Made by a program: the position numbers and the translations under genes
The notes under the pieces: generated by a model
The model's database searches: none
What the model saw: the letters and a program-made list of their open reading frames with translations, nothing else
Told to the model about the DNA's origin: nothing
NCBI RefSeq assembly: GCF_010671605.1
Contig: NZ_JAABOO010000002.1
Location: 124,001 to 188,000, forward strand
Length of the DNA stretch: 64,000 bases
Direction: 5' to 3'
Origin: Leptobacterium flavescens
GTDB taxonomy: Bacteria; Bacteroidota; Bacteroidia; Flavobacteriales; Flavobacteriaceae
Shown here: one piece after another, positions 44,290-53,895 of the stretch
Position numbering within the stretch: the first letter of the stretch is position 1
How the letters are laid out: each line of letters starts with the position of its first letter

Positions 44290-45141
44290 TTACAATTCGG
44301 TAACAATAGCTTCAAAATTTACTGTTTTTTCTATCAGATTTAACTGACTTAAATATTGCTGAACCATTGATATTGTTGACGTTGAAAGATTTTCCTGAGA
44401 CCAGTGGGTCATCGCGAGCCATTCTTTGATGTCTTCGAGCTTTTGATTGTAACGATTGGCCAGAGAACGGTCTATACTGGGGATGTATTTAAATTCTGAG
44501 GTATAGGTGTTGATTATTTCCAATATATGCTTCAGACTTCCCTTTTCTTTACGGATAAACTCTTCACGAACCGCAATGACAAAACAGGGCCATGGGGTAG
44601 GGCAATCCGCTATTCTTCGAAAGACTCCCTCATCGACCAAAGGCTTGGTTGTAAAACGCTCCCACATAAAGTAATCGGCAGTTCCCTGACTAAGGGCTTC
44701 TACTGCACCATCCAGGTTATTGATCACCTCAAACTGCAGTTTTTCGATATCCCAGTTCTGCTTATCGGCATTTACATAGGCCATAAGGTGACTTCCGCTG
44801 CCAAAACGGCTGATGGCCGCTTTCCGACCCTCGACATCCTCCAGTCTTTGATAGGGGGAAGCTGCTCCGACATGGATACCCCATACCAGAGGGGATTTTA
44901 CGTATACCTGTACTATTTTAGATGGATTCCCGGCAATGATATCCCTTGTAATCCCTTCGGTGAGGATGATGGCAATATCTGTTTCACCTTCTCTGAGCAT
45001 ATTACACATCCTTCCCGTTCCTTCCGGGACATCTGTCCATTCCAGTTGTATTCCACGGGATTCAAATGCTGCTTCTTCTATGGCAAGATGCCAGGGTAAA
45101 TTAAAATGCTCCGGAACACCGGCTATTTTAACTGTCTTCAT
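44290..45141 (-). CDS. Periplasmic-binding-protein-like protein without signal peptide
   Basis: This 283-residue protein has the two-lobe substrate-binding fold of NMT1/ThiY-like ABC solute-binding proteins (KIAGVPEHFNLPWHLAIEEA, GETDIAIILTEG, ISRFGSGSHLMAYV). It lacks a signal peptide or lipobox, and no permease or ATPase gene is near. It may be a cytosolic sensor or enzyme, as for a subset of this fold. Its start lies 15 bp after the ppk1 stop, so it is probably read with ppk1. Ligand unknown. Confidence 0.8.
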   Translation of the reverse strand: MKTVKIAGVPEHFNLPWHLAIEEAAFESRGIQLEWTDVPEGTGRMCNMLREGETDIAIILTEGITRDIIAGNPSKIVQVYVKSPLVWGIHVGAASPYQRLEDVEGRKAAISRFGSGSHLMAYVNADKQNWDIEKLQFEVINNLDGAVEALSQGTADYFMWERFTTKPLVDEGVFRRIADCPTPWPCFVIAVREEFIRKEKGSLKHILEIINTYTSEFKYIPSIDRSLANRYNQKLEDIKEWLAMTHWSQENLSTSTISMVQQYLSQLNLIEKTVNFEAIVTEL

Positions 45142-45156
45142 CTGGATATAGTTCTG

Positions 45157-47190
45157 TTAAAGGGCTTTCAGGTAATCGAATATCTTGTATTGAGACCGCA
45201 AAGCCTGTGATTTTTTAAGCGGACTAATATACAGATTGCTTTGCTCATCATCAATGATACGCGATTTAAATGTGTCGTTAAGCTGTATAAAAAGGATACC
45301 CCTCAGTTCTGTAAAGACATCCTTGTCAAGAATAGGGGTGATCACTTCGATCCTGCGATCCAGGTTCCGGGTCATCCAGTCGGCGGATCCCATATACATT
45401 TTCTCATTTCCGTTATTTTCAAAAAGAAAGATCCGGCCATGTTCCAGATAACGGTCTACAATACTGCTGACCTCAATATTATCACTGAGATCCTTAACTC
45501 CCGGACGCAGACAACAGAATCCCCTGATAAGCAAACGGATCTCCACTCCGGCCTGAGAGGCTTCATAAAGCTTTAAGATCATCTCCTTGTCCTGAAGGGA
45601 GTTCATTTTGGCTGTGATCCTTGCTCTGAGACCTTTAGAAGCATTTTCAATCTCATTGTCAATAAGAGCTGTAAACCGCTTCCTGCTGTTTAAAGGAGAT
45701 ACCAGAAGTGTTTTGGTGTCCGGATGATCTGCTTTTCGCTCCAGGAAATCAAAAACGCTTTTCAGATCATTGGTAATGTCTTTATTTGCCGTAAAGAGCC
45801 CGTGATCGCAATATATTTTGGCGGTTTTTGCATTGAAGTTCCCGGTCCCGATATAGGCGTAGGCTTTTAATTTCTTTTCTTCCTCCCGTTCTATCAGCAG
45901 TATTTTGGAATGAACCTTAATATTGGGGATACTGTAATATACCCTTGCCCCTTTTTCTTCAAAGGTACGCCCCCATATAATATTATTCTCTTCATCAAAA
46001 CGAGCCTGGGCTTCAATAAAAATGACCACTTCCTTCCCGTTTTCAACGGCTCTTAGCAGGGCATCCGTAAGATGAGATTGCCTGGCTACCCGGTATAAGG
46101 AGATCTTAATGGTCTTTACCTTCGGATCATTGGCTGCCAGTTCTATAAATTGTTGTACATATTCAAAGGACTGATAGGGAAAATGTACCAGCTGATCTTT
46201 CCCCGCTATAATTTTAAAATAGTCTTCCGCACTGTTTAATCCTTGATGCGTAACCGGTTCCTGAGATTCAAAATGCAGATCCTTATTGGCCGTTGGATCC
46301 TGAAAAGCAAAGAAATCGCTGAAATTATGGTATTTCCCTCCGGGAACCATATCGACTTTCCCGAGGCCCAGGGCTTCTTTTACCTTTTTTCTCATGGGCT
46401 TGGGCATTGCGGTATCATATAAAAGCCGTGTTGCCTGCCCTGTTTTCCTCTGGGGAAGGCTTTCGTATATCTGTTGCGCCAGAACGCCGTCATATTCATC
46501 GTCCAGATAAAGCTCCGCGTCCCTGGATAGCTTTACGCTGTAAACCTCCGATATTTCTTCTGAAGCTACTATAGCGGAAATATTGTCTTTGATGATCTCA
46601 TCCACAAAAGTGGAATAATAGGTGCCATTATATGCCGGAAGCTCTATAAAACGCCCCGGTTCTTCGGTGGGAATGGATACAAATACGACTTCTTCATTCC
46701 TGAGGAGAAGAGCAAAGTACAGTTTACCGTCTTCCAGAAAAACATTTTCCTTGCTCATAGGCTTTAGCAAGGTAACTTTGGCAGCGAGCTTTTCTTTAAA
46801 AAACTCAGAACTGAATGCTTTGTGCTCAGGAGAGAACTGATCCTTATCTATTAAATGGATATTGTTCTTTACCAGCTCGGGAATGATCTCCTTAAAAAAG
46901 ATATTTCCGAACTCCTCCTGTTGCTTTTTTACTACCCGGTGGATCTCTTTGAGTTTTTTGTTGGGCTGAAGAACAAGGCGCTTGCGAAGCGGCTTCCTGA
47001 TCTTTCTGATCTGCCTGAGCTGAGATACCTTTACCTTGAAGAATTCATCCAGATTGGAAGAATAGATGGCCAGGAACTTTATACGTTCAAATAATGGATT
47101 TCTGTGATCTTTGGCTTCCTGAAGCACTCTTTCATTAAACGAAAGCCAACTCAGGTCTCTTGAAACAAATAATTCTTTTTCCGATAACAC
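45157..47190 (-). CDS. ppk1: Polyphosphate kinase 1
   Basis: This 677-residue enzyme reversibly makes polyphosphate from ATP. The N-terminal signature RDLSWLSFNERVLQEA, the phosphorylated-His segment NIKVHSKILLI, GTGNFNAKTAKIYCDHGLFT and the C-terminal RNLDRRIEVITPI are all present. Start is taken at GTG 47190, just ahead of the conserved N-terminus; no ATG is available. The 66-bp upstream gap to the phosphorylase gene holds nothing obvious. The solute-binding-like gene follows 15 bp after the stop. Confidence 0.95.
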   Translation of the reverse strand: MLSEKELFVSRDLSWLSFNERVLQEAKDHRNPLFERIKFLAIYSSNLDEFFKVKVSQLRQIRKIRKPLRKRLVLQPNKKLKEIHRVVKKQQEEFGNIFFKEIIPELVKNNIHLIDKDQFSPEHKAFSSEFFKEKLAAKVTLLKPMSKENVFLEDGKLYFALLLRNEEVVFVSIPTEEPGRFIELPAYNGTYYSTFVDEIIKDNISAIVASEEISEVYSVKLSRDAELYLDDEYDGVLAQQIYESLPQRKTGQATRLLYDTAMPKPMRKKVKEALGLGKVDMVPGGKYHNFSDFFAFQDPTANKDLHFESQEPVTHQGLNSAEDYFKIIAGKDQLVHFPYQSFEYVQQFIELAANDPKVKTIKISLYRVARQSHLTDALLRAVENGKEVVIFIEAQARFDEENNIIWGRTFEEKGARVYYSIPNIKVHSKILLIEREEEKKLKAYAYIGTGNFNAKTAKIYCDHGLFTANKDITNDLKSVFDFLERKADHPDTKTLLVSPLNSRKRFTALIDNEIENASKGLRARITAKMNSLQDKEMILKLYEASQAGVEIRLLIRGFCCLRPGVKDLSDNIEVSSIVDRYLEHGRIFLFENNGNEKMYMGSADWMTRNLDRRIEVITPILDKDVFTELRGILFIQLNDTFKSRIIDDEQSNLYISPLKKSQALRSQYKIFDYLKAL

Positions 47191-47256
47191 TTCTTGCGTT
47201 TTTTCAAAAATACTAATAGATGTACTCCGGGAATTTAAATTACTGTTAAATAAGCT

Positions 47257-48126
47257 TTAAGCCGTTATTTTTTCCAGAGTATACCGGATAAGGCGGTTAA
47301 CCGAGGAAGCCGGTGTTTTAGAAAACTCTCCGTCCGGCCTGTTGGCCAGGATACAGTTCATAGAGATGGCTTTATGCCCCAGGAGTTTACTCATAACATA
47401 AATACCTGCAGTTTCCATTTCCAGATTGGTAATTCTCCGACCCTCATAGTTAAAGGAAGCCAGCTTGTCGTTCAGTTCTCTGTCCTGAGGTTCCAAACGA
47501 AGTATTCTGGACTGTGGCCCGTAAAAACCAATGGAAGTAGCCGTAAAGCCCATATGGGTCTCGTCCGATCTTAAACGCTCAACCAGGCCGGGATCTGCAT
47601 TGACGATATAGGGAGAGGATTTTTCAGAATACCAGTCGGTATGCTTTTTGAAATAAACCTCAATCTCTTTGTTTTCAGTGAATTGATCTTTGTAAAAGTG
47701 GGGGAGGTTATCAAAACCAACCGCCAACTCACTAATCAGGAATTCATCTACTTTAATATCGGAGTGCAGGGATCCGGAAGTCCCGATCCTGATAATTTCC
47801 AGGCTGGTTAACTGATCCTTGACCTTTCTGCTTTTCAGGTCGATATTTACCAGGGCATCCAGTTCATTGAGGACAATATCAATATTATCGGTTCCGATCC
47901 CGGTAGAGATGACCGTTAATCGTTTTCCTTTCAGTGTTCCCGTATGGGTAACAAATTCTCTCTTGGATTTTTGAACTTCTATGGTATCGAAGTGCTTAGA
48001 AACATGAGAGACCCTGTCCGGGTCTCCTACAAATATTATTGTTTCTGCTATATCCTCGGGGAGTAGATTCAAATGATAAATACTCCCATCGGGATTTATA
48101 ATTAATTCAGATTCTGCTATCTTCAT
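47257..48126 (-). CDS. Nucleoside phosphorylase (uridine-phosphorylase-like)
   Basis: This 289-residue PNP/UDP-family protein shows the opening AETIIFVGDPDRVSHV, IRIGTSGSL and the purine/pyrimidine ribose-binding EMETAGIYVM. It cleaves nucleosides with phosphate to base and ribose-1-phosphate. The sequence style is that of the uridine phosphorylase branch, but base specificity is uncertain. It starts 1 bp after the DUF1835 gene stop, so the two are cotranscribed. Confidence 0.88.
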   Translation of the reverse strand: MKIAESELIINPDGSIYHLNLLPEDIAETIIFVGDPDRVSHVSKHFDTIEVQKSKREFVTHTGTLKGKRLTVISTGIGTDNIDIVLNELDALVNIDLKSRKVKDQLTSLEIIRIGTSGSLHSDIKVDEFLISELAVGFDNLPHFYKDQFTENKEIEVYFKKHTDWYSEKSSPYIVNADPGLVERLRSDETHMGFTATSIGFYGPQSRILRLEPQDRELNDKLASFNYEGRRITNLEMETAGIYVMSKLLGHKAISMNCILANRPDGEFSKTPASSVNRLIRYTLEKITA

Positions 48127-48127
48127 T

Positions 48128-49060
48128 TTAGAGTTTTAACAGGCGGGCCGATTCTTCATGGTATAAGAATCCGTATTTCTGGGTGCCGCCCAAATACATC
48201 GTATCGTCTTTAATCTGTGAATAGAAATTTTCGCTTTTATCCAGTACCCGTTTTCCGAGTTTACTGAGGTTTACGGGATTAAAAGTCCTGAAAAGAGGTT
48301 TCATATCGTATAACATCTTAAAGAACTGCAGATCTCCCAAACCGTAATATCCCTGATCTCTCAGCATATGGCCCACAAGTTTCTCTTTGGATTCGAATTT
48401 GTGTGCTGCCGCAACATCAAGTGCCTTGTTCTCGAGGTAATTGAGTCCGTTTTTAACGGTAGGGAATCTTTGTATGTGCGCTTCTATAGCATTTGGAAGA
48501 TATTTAAGCTGAGAAGCATTGAATTTGGTGAAAGTTTCTAATCTAAGCGGATTATCACTGCAGTACAACTGCCATATATAATCTGCATATTCTATATCAT
48601 CCTGGCTCAGAACCAATCGGTTTTTGTATAATTCCAGGAGTTTTTCCTCGCTGAGTTCCGAAAGACCGTATAATTTATCGGTATCATCTTCTTTCCCGCT
48701 GCTTACCAAAGACACTTTAACATCTTTCCGGTGCTTTTTTAACCAGCTTAATACGGCAATCATATTGATCTGACAAAAGAGATCGTATTCAAACCACAGG
48801 ATGATCTCCTGTTGTTTTTTGTGATTACAAAGATCTCTATACTCTTTCAGAGTGAAGTCTACAAACTTTCTTTTAGTAACCTTATAGGCTTTACTAAGGT
48901 AATCGTAACGTACTTTCCAGAAGGTTTCACTTCCCACGTCTGTAACAGTTTTTCCTTCACATAGCATCTCGCGCCATGTAATAATTTCGCCTTCCAGACG
49001 TAATTTTTGAAGGATGGAGGTAAAGCTATCTCCATTGGTAATGTGAAGAATTTTGCTCAT
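48128..49060 (-). CDS. DUF1835 domain-containing protein
   Basis: This 310-residue cytosolic protein has the DUF1835 N-terminal domain (MSKILHITNGDSFTSIL, then EIITWREMLCEGKT) and a helical C-terminal part. The family has no settled function; the N-terminal pattern is sugar/nucleotide-binding-like only by impression. It ends 1 bp before the nucleoside phosphorylase start, which suggests a shared nucleoside or phosphate-metabolism context with ppk1 downstream (inference). Confidence 0.82.
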   Translation of the reverse strand: MSKILHITNGDSFTSILQKLRLEGEIITWREMLCEGKTVTDVGSETFWKVRYDYLSKAYKVTKRKFVDFTLKEYRDLCNHKKQQEIILWFEYDLFCQINMIAVLSWLKKHRKDVKVSLVSSGKEDDTDKLYGLSELSEEKLLELYKNRLVLSQDDIEYADYIWQLYCSDNPLRLETFTKFNASQLKYLPNAIEAHIQRFPTVKNGLNYLENKALDVAAAHKFESKEKLVGHMLRDQGYYGLGDLQFFKMLYDMKPLFRTFNPVNLSKLGKRVLDKSENFYSQIKDDTMYLGGTQKYGFLYHEESARLLKL

Positions 49061-49129
49061 TAATTTTAGTTAGTTAGGAAGGTAAAAATATAAATTTTAA
49101 TTAATCAACTATACGATTAAGTGTTAAAT

Positions 49130-49480
49130 TTATCCGCCAACCCGCTTTGTTTTATATCCTAACGTATTTAATATGTCAATTATTTTATCCCGGTAGTTCC
49201 CCTGGATAATTATTTCACCTTCTTTAACAGAACCACCCACTCCGCATTTGGTTTTCAGAAGCTTAGCAAGGTCTTTTAGATCGCTGTCACTCCCGTTGAA
49301 TCCCTTGATAACCGTTACTGTTTTACCTCCGCGACCCTTATTGCTGAAGTGAGCCTCCAGCAATTGTTCGGAAGGCGATAAAGTTTCCTGACCTTCATCG
49401 GTTTCCGGTTCAAAGTCCCGGTCGGTAGAAAAAACAAATCCGCCCAGATCTTCCAAACTGTTCAGCTTTTTTTTGGCCAT
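49130..49480 (-). CDS. SUI1/eIF1-like translation initiation factor (YciH family)
   Basis: This 116-residue protein has an unstructured, acidic N-terminal part (about 1-45) and a SUI1 domain (about 50-116): TVIKGFNGSDSDLKDLAKLLKTK, CGVGGSVKEGEIIIQGNYRD. Bacterial YciH-type factors resemble eukaryotic eIF1 and may increase initiation fidelity. It starts 4 bp after the oxygenase stop, so it lies in one transcript with it. No paralogue is seen in the window. Confidence 0.9.
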   Translation of the reverse strand: MAKKKLNSLEDLGGFVFSTDRDFEPETDEGQETLSPSEQLLEAHFSNKGRGGKTVTVIKGFNGSDSDLKDLAKLLKTKCGVGGSVKEGEIIIQGNYRDKIIDILNTLGYKTKRVGG

Positions 49481-49484
49481 TAGA

Positions 49485-50435
49485 TTATTTTTTAATTAAG
49501 CCAAGATCGATCAGACGCTCGTGCAAAAATTCCCCGGCGGTGATATCATCATATAATTTCGGGTTCTTCTCGTCTATACAATTATCAAGACAGTTGAGAG
49601 GCATTTCACTAACAGGGTGCATAAAGAAAGGAATAGAGTATCTTGAAGTCCCCCAAAGCTCCTTAGGTGGGTTTACCACACGGTGGATAGTAGATTTTAA
49701 CCTGTTGTTAGTATGTCTTGAAAGCATATCACCTACATTGATCATCAATTCATCCGGTTGAGCGATGGCATCTATCCATTCTCCTTCGTGATTCTGTACC
49801 TGAAGTCCTTTTCCCTGTGCTCCCATAAGAAGGGTGATAAGGTTAATATCGCCGTGAGCTGCAGCCCTTACTGCTTCTTTAGGCTCGGAAGTAATAGGAG
49901 GGTAGTGTATCGGCCTTAGAATAGAATTTCCGTTTTTGATATAATTGTCAAAATAAGTTTCTTCCAGTCCCAGGTGAAGTGCAAGAGCCCTTAAAACATA
50001 TTTCGCCGTCTTTTCCAGCATTTTATAGGTTTCTTTTCCCGTTTCGTTGAACCCTGGTAACTCATCCACCATAACATTATCGGGATATTCATTTTCCAGC
50101 TTGGGATCATCTTCCACGTACTGACCGAAGTGCCAGAATTCTTTCAGATCTCCTTCTTTCTTACCTTTTGCATGTTCTTTTCCGAAAGAAGTATACCCTC
50201 TCTGACCACCGATCCCTTCAATTTCATATTTCGACTTTACATTTTCGGGAAGGTCAAAGAATTTTTTTATTTCACCGTATAAATTCTCTACCAGTGTATC
50301 ACTTAAAAAATGTCCTTTAAGCGCCACAAAACCAATATTTTCATAAGCACTACCGATCTCATTGACAAATTTTTGCTTTGATGCCGGATCATCGCTTAGA
50401 AAATCTCTTAAATCTACACTTGGAATACTTTTCAT
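49485..50435 (-). CDS. Isopenicillin-N-synthase-like 2-oxoglutarate/Fe(II) oxygenase
   Basis: This 316-residue plant-type 2OG-Fe(II) dioxygenase has the iron ligands in AAHGDINLITLL and STIHRVVNP, and a 2-oxoglutarate-binding RYSIPFF (Arg-x-Ser). The N-terminal DIOX_N part (SIPSVDLRDFLSDD, GFVALKGH) is normal. The substrate is unknown; in this class it may be a small metabolite or peptide. The promoter may be the TACCTTTG box at 50543-50550 (minus). Confidence 0.88.
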   Translation of the reverse strand: MKSIPSVDLRDFLSDDPASKQKFVNEIGSAYENIGFVALKGHFLSDTLVENLYGEIKKFFDLPENVKSKYEIEGIGGQRGYTSFGKEHAKGKKEGDLKEFWHFGQYVEDDPKLENEYPDNVMVDELPGFNETGKETYKMLEKTAKYVLRALALHLGLEETYFDNYIKNGNSILRPIHYPPITSEPKEAVRAAAHGDINLITLLMGAQGKGLQVQNHEGEWIDAIAQPDELMINVGDMLSRHTNNRLKSTIHRVVNPPKELWGTSRYSIPFFMHPVSEMPLNCLDNCIDEKNPKLYDDITAGEFLHERLIDLGLIKK

Positions 50436-50542
50436 CTGTTTTAATTTTGTTTATAAGTGATTATGCAATTAGGGATTGCCTTATTTTTATTTTCTGCTTT
50501 CCGATTACGCTATCCGCAACAGGAAGGTAAAGGGAGCACCTA

Positions 50543-50550
50543 CAAAGGTA
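50543..50550 (-). promoter_or_regulatory. Candidate -7 box for the oxygenase/SUI1 genes
   Basis: Minus strand TACCTTTG matches the consensus but lies 108 bp before the start codon and lacks a TTG at the -33 distance, so the assignment is weak. Confidence 0.35.
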
Positions 50551-50658
50551 AAGAAAATCTACCTGCACCGTACAGGGAGTGCTATAAAAATTTATAAAAA
50601 AGAAAGTGATAAATGCGATTTTATTTTTTCTAATTTTACGCTTTCATAAACACAACAG

Positions 50659-52665
50659 ATGAAGAATTCCGTTCCAACAGCTACATTTATCCGGTACGAC
50701 CGGGGAAACCTGGAAGATCAAACGCTGATCGACCTCTACAAGAAAATGCTTAAACCCAGGATGATAGAGGAGAAGATGCTTATTTTGCTCAGGCAGGGTA
50801 AGATATCCAAATGGTTTAGCGGGATCGGACAGGAAGCCATATCGGTAGGGGTAACTGCTTCTCTTCTCAAAGAGGAATATATCCTTCCGATGCACAGGAA
50901 CCTGGGGGTTTTTACCGGCAGGGATATCCCTTTATACCGCTTGTTCTCTCAATGGCAGGGAAAAGAAAGTGGATTTACCAAAGGAAGGGACAGGAGTTTT
51001 CATTTCGGGACCCAGGAATTCAATATAGTGGGAATGATCTCTCACCTCGGGCCTCAGTTGGGAGTGGCAGACGGGATAGCTCTGGCACATAAACTGAGAA
51101 ATGAACAGAATGTCTGTGCAGTATTTACCGGGGAAGGTGCAACCAGTGAAGGCGATTTTCACGAAGCCCTGAATGTAGCCTCTGTATGGGAACTTCCGGT
51201 GATCTTTTGTGTGGAGAATAACGGTTATGGCCTTTCCACACCTACCAGCGAACAATTCAGATGTGAAAATATAGCAGATAAGGGAATAGGCTACGGGATG
51301 GAATCCCATATTATAGACGGAAACAATATCCTGGAAGTTTATACCAAAGTATCCGAACTTGCAGAAGATATAAGAAATAATCCGAGACCCGTACTCCTGG
51401 AATTCAAAACCTTTAGGATGCGTGGCCATGAGGAAGCCAGCGGAACAAAATATGTACCTCAGGAATTAATGGATACCTGGGCGTTAAAGGATCCCTTATC
51501 CAATTACCGTAACTTTTTAAAGAATGAAGGTCTGCTTTCCGAAGAAGAAGATGACAAACTAAAGCTCCTTATCAAAGCGGAGATCGAAAGTCATTTGCAA
51601 AAGGCTTTTGCAGAGGAACCGGTAGAAGCTGATGAGAGCAGAGAGTTGGATGATGTTTATCAGTCTTTTAAAGATGAAGTTGTTGAAGCGGGAAGCGAGA
51701 AAGAAAACATAAGATTGATCGATGCGATTTCCCAGGGGTTGAAGCAATCCATGGAACGATATGACAACCTGGTGATCATGGGGCAGGACGTAGCAGAATA
51801 CGGCGGGGTCTTTAAGATCACCGAAGGTTTTGTTGAAGCTTTTGGCAGAGAAAGAGTCCGTAATACGCCTATCTGCGAATCGGCTATAGTCTCGGCCTCT
51901 ATGGGATTATCTATCAATAAGTGCAAAGCGGTAATGGAAATGCAGTTTGCCGATTTTGTTTCCAGCGGATTTAACCCGATAGTCAATTACCTGGCCAAGG
52001 TACATTACAGATGGGATGAAAATGCCGATGTGGTTATCAGAATGCCCTGCGGGGCCGGTGTTCAGGCAGGACCCTTTCATTCACAGACCAATGAGGCCTG
52101 GTTTACCAAAACTCCTGGACTTAAGGTTGTATATCCCGCATTTCCTGCAGATGCCAAAGGCCTGTTGATAAGTGCTATCAACGATCCGAACCCGGTATTA
52201 TTCTTTGAGCACAAAGCCCTGTACAGAAGTGTGTACGGAGATGTTCCGACTAATTACTATACTTTACCAATTGGAAAGGCTTCCTTGCTTAGAGAAGGAA
52301 ACGATATCACTATCATCAGTTATGGAGCAGGGGTACATTGGGCCCTGGAAACCCTGGATAACAATCCTGATATAAATGCTGATCTTATCGATCTTAGAAG
52401 CCTTCAACCTCTTGATACGGAAGCGATATACCGATCCGTACGAAAGACGGGGAAAGCAATTATCTTGCAGGAAGATACCATGTTTGGAGGTATAGCAAGT
52501 GATATTTCAGCCCTTATCATGGAGAACTGTTTCGAACACCTGGATGCAGCGGTTAAACGTGTTGCCAGTATGGATACCCCGGTTCCGTTCAGTAAGGCTC
52601 TGGAGGACCAGTTCCTTCCTAAAGGCCGCTTTGAAAAGGAGCTAAAGGATCTGCTGGAGTATTAG
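50659..52665 (+). CDS. 2-oxoisovalerate/2-oxoacid dehydrogenase E1, fused alpha and beta subunits (canonical)
   Basis: This 668-residue fusion has an E1-alpha half with FTGEGATSEGDFHEALN and ENNGYGLS, which are the normal Mg-ThDP motifs (GEG...NN as in branched-chain E1), and FRMRGHEEASGT. The E1-beta half has MGQDVAEYGGVF, TPICESAI and MPCGAGVQAGPFHSQ. It should decarboxylate branched-chain 2-oxoacids or pyruvate and acylate an E2, which is encoded elsewhere. It is the paralogue of the 803-residue protein. The gene is alone on its strand; its stop lies 3 bp from the convergent TPR gene. Confidence 0.92.
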   Translation: MKNSVPTATFIRYDRGNLEDQTLIDLYKKMLKPRMIEEKMLILLRQGKISKWFSGIGQEAISVGVTASLLKEEYILPMHRNLGVFTGRDIPLYRLFSQWQGKESGFTKGRDRSFHFGTQEFNIVGMISHLGPQLGVADGIALAHKLRNEQNVCAVFTGEGATSEGDFHEALNVASVWELPVIFCVENNGYGLSTPTSEQFRCENIADKGIGYGMESHIIDGNNILEVYTKVSELAEDIRNNPRPVLLEFKTFRMRGHEEASGTKYVPQELMDTWALKDPLSNYRNFLKNEGLLSEEEDDKLKLLIKAEIESHLQKAFAEEPVEADESRELDDVYQSFKDEVVEAGSEKENIRLIDAISQGLKQSMERYDNLVIMGQDVAEYGGVFKITEGFVEAFGRERVRNTPICESAIVSASMGLSINKCKAVMEMQFADFVSSGFNPIVNYLAKVHYRWDENADVVIRMPCGAGVQAGPFHSQTNEAWFTKTPGLKVVYPAFPADAKGLLISAINDPNPVLFFEHKALYRSVYGDVPTNYYTLPIGKASLLREGNDITIISYGAGVHWALETLDNNPDINADLIDLRSLQPLDTEAIYRSVRKTGKAIILQEDTMFGGIASDISALIMENCFEHLDAAVKRVASMDTPVPFSKALEDQFLPKGRFEKELKDLLEY

Positions 52666-52668
52666 ATC

Positions 52669-53895
52669 TTATTTAATTGCATTCCCTATCCACGTAAAAA
52701 GTATCAGCATTCCGCCTATAACAAGACCGTTGGTGAATGAGGATTCAATAAAAAGAAAGCCGAAAACACCAAGTAAAAGCATTATTCCTCCATATGCCAG
52801 ACCAAAGATCCTGGCATTTCTGGAGTATTGCAAAAATGCACGGGGTATGGGGAGTAGCGCACATAAACCTGCAACTGTCAGCACCATAAAATAATCCGAT
52901 TTTAATACAAAGAAGGCTATTGCGGCAATCGTAGCCCAGATAAGGAGGAAGAAAAAGCTGAGACCGCTATATTTCTCATCATTATCCAACAAGTATTTCC
53001 CGTATTTATCGAAATTGAGTATCATATTGGAGAGAGGTTCCATAATCCATCCTCCAAGAGCAAATACCAGATAGGCTACAATGATAGGAACGGTTAAAAA
53101 AGTCATTCCGGTTGCACTAAGTGCTTTAACTGCAAATCTGTATACAAGGTAAATACCAATAATAAAGAACCATTGATTCTTATCGGATTTATTAGATATC
53201 CAGAAAGCATATTTTAAATACCATTTGTAAACAATATTCCTGGCTTTTAAAGCCGTACTCATTCCGTTACGGGCATAATCGTTATTGGGATCCAGTTTTA
53301 ATGCCTCCTTAAAATGATTAAGGGCCTTTTTATGGTCTCCGTTTTCCAGCGCTACCCAACCGACATTTGTTTGAGACATTGCATTTTCCGGATCATCATA
53401 CAAGATGTTTTCTACCGTCTCACTTGCTTCTACCTTTCGTTTTAATTTAGTTAACGCCTGCGCCCTTAAATTCAGGCAAAATTGATTCTTAGGGTTGATC
53501 TGCAGACCTTTGTCTGCATATTCAAGACTCAGAGAATATTGTTTTTCAGACATAAAGACCGCTGCTTTCTGACCAAAGAAATCTGCATCATTCGGAAAGA
53601 GAGAAATTGCTTCATCAATAAACTTGTGCGCATTGTTAAAATCCTCTTTTTCAGCAGCTATCTTCGATTTGAGATAAAACACATGAGGTTCATTCGGGTT
53701 TTCAGATAGAAGTGCGTCTGACAATTTATTGGCTTCATTATACTTTTCAGTATTGAAATAGCATAAAGCCAAATAGAATTTAGCATTCCAGTTATGCGGA
53801 TCTTCCTGCAGTGTTTTGTGAAAAAATGATTCGGCATTTTCGTAACGCCCCATCTCAAAGAGTTGCGTACCTCTGTCTAAATTTTTGGATTCCAT
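52669..53895 (-). CDS. TPR-repeat membrane protein, partner of the AAA ATPase
   Basis: The 408-residue protein has about six TPR units in residues 1-215 (for example WNAKFYLALCYFNTEKYNEA, AMSQTNVGWVALENGDHKKALNHFKEALKLDPN) and then five to six membrane spans (about 245-405). The TPRs should lie in the cytosol. It starts directly after the stop of the TPR-AAA gene (TAAATG), with no gap, so the two are translated together. I do not know a named family for this pair. The membrane part may anchor the AAA ring. Confidence 0.8.
   Translation of the reverse strand: MESKNLDRGTQLFEMGRYENAESFFHKTLQEDPHNWNAKFYLALCYFNTEKYNEANKLSDALLSENPNEPHVFYLKSKIAAEKEDFNNAHKFIDEAISLFPNDADFFGQKAAVFMSEKQYSLSLEYADKGLQINPKNQFCLNLRAQALTKLKRKVEASETVENILYDDPENAMSQTNVGWVALENGDHKKALNHFKEALKLDPNNDYARNGMSTALKARNIVYKWYLKYAFWISNKSDKNQWFFIIGIYLVYRFAVKALSATGMTFLTVPIIVAYLVFALGGWIMEPLSNMILNFDKYGKYLLDNDEKYSGLSFFFLLIWATIAAIAFFVLKSDYFMVLTVAGLCALLPIPRAFLQYSRNARIFGLAYGGIMLLLGVFGFLFIESSFTNGLVIGGMLILFTWIGNAIK

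Noticed and set aside
53482-53709. 75-codon open frame opposite the TPR gene
   Set aside because: Antisense to a clear TPR coding region, no independent support.
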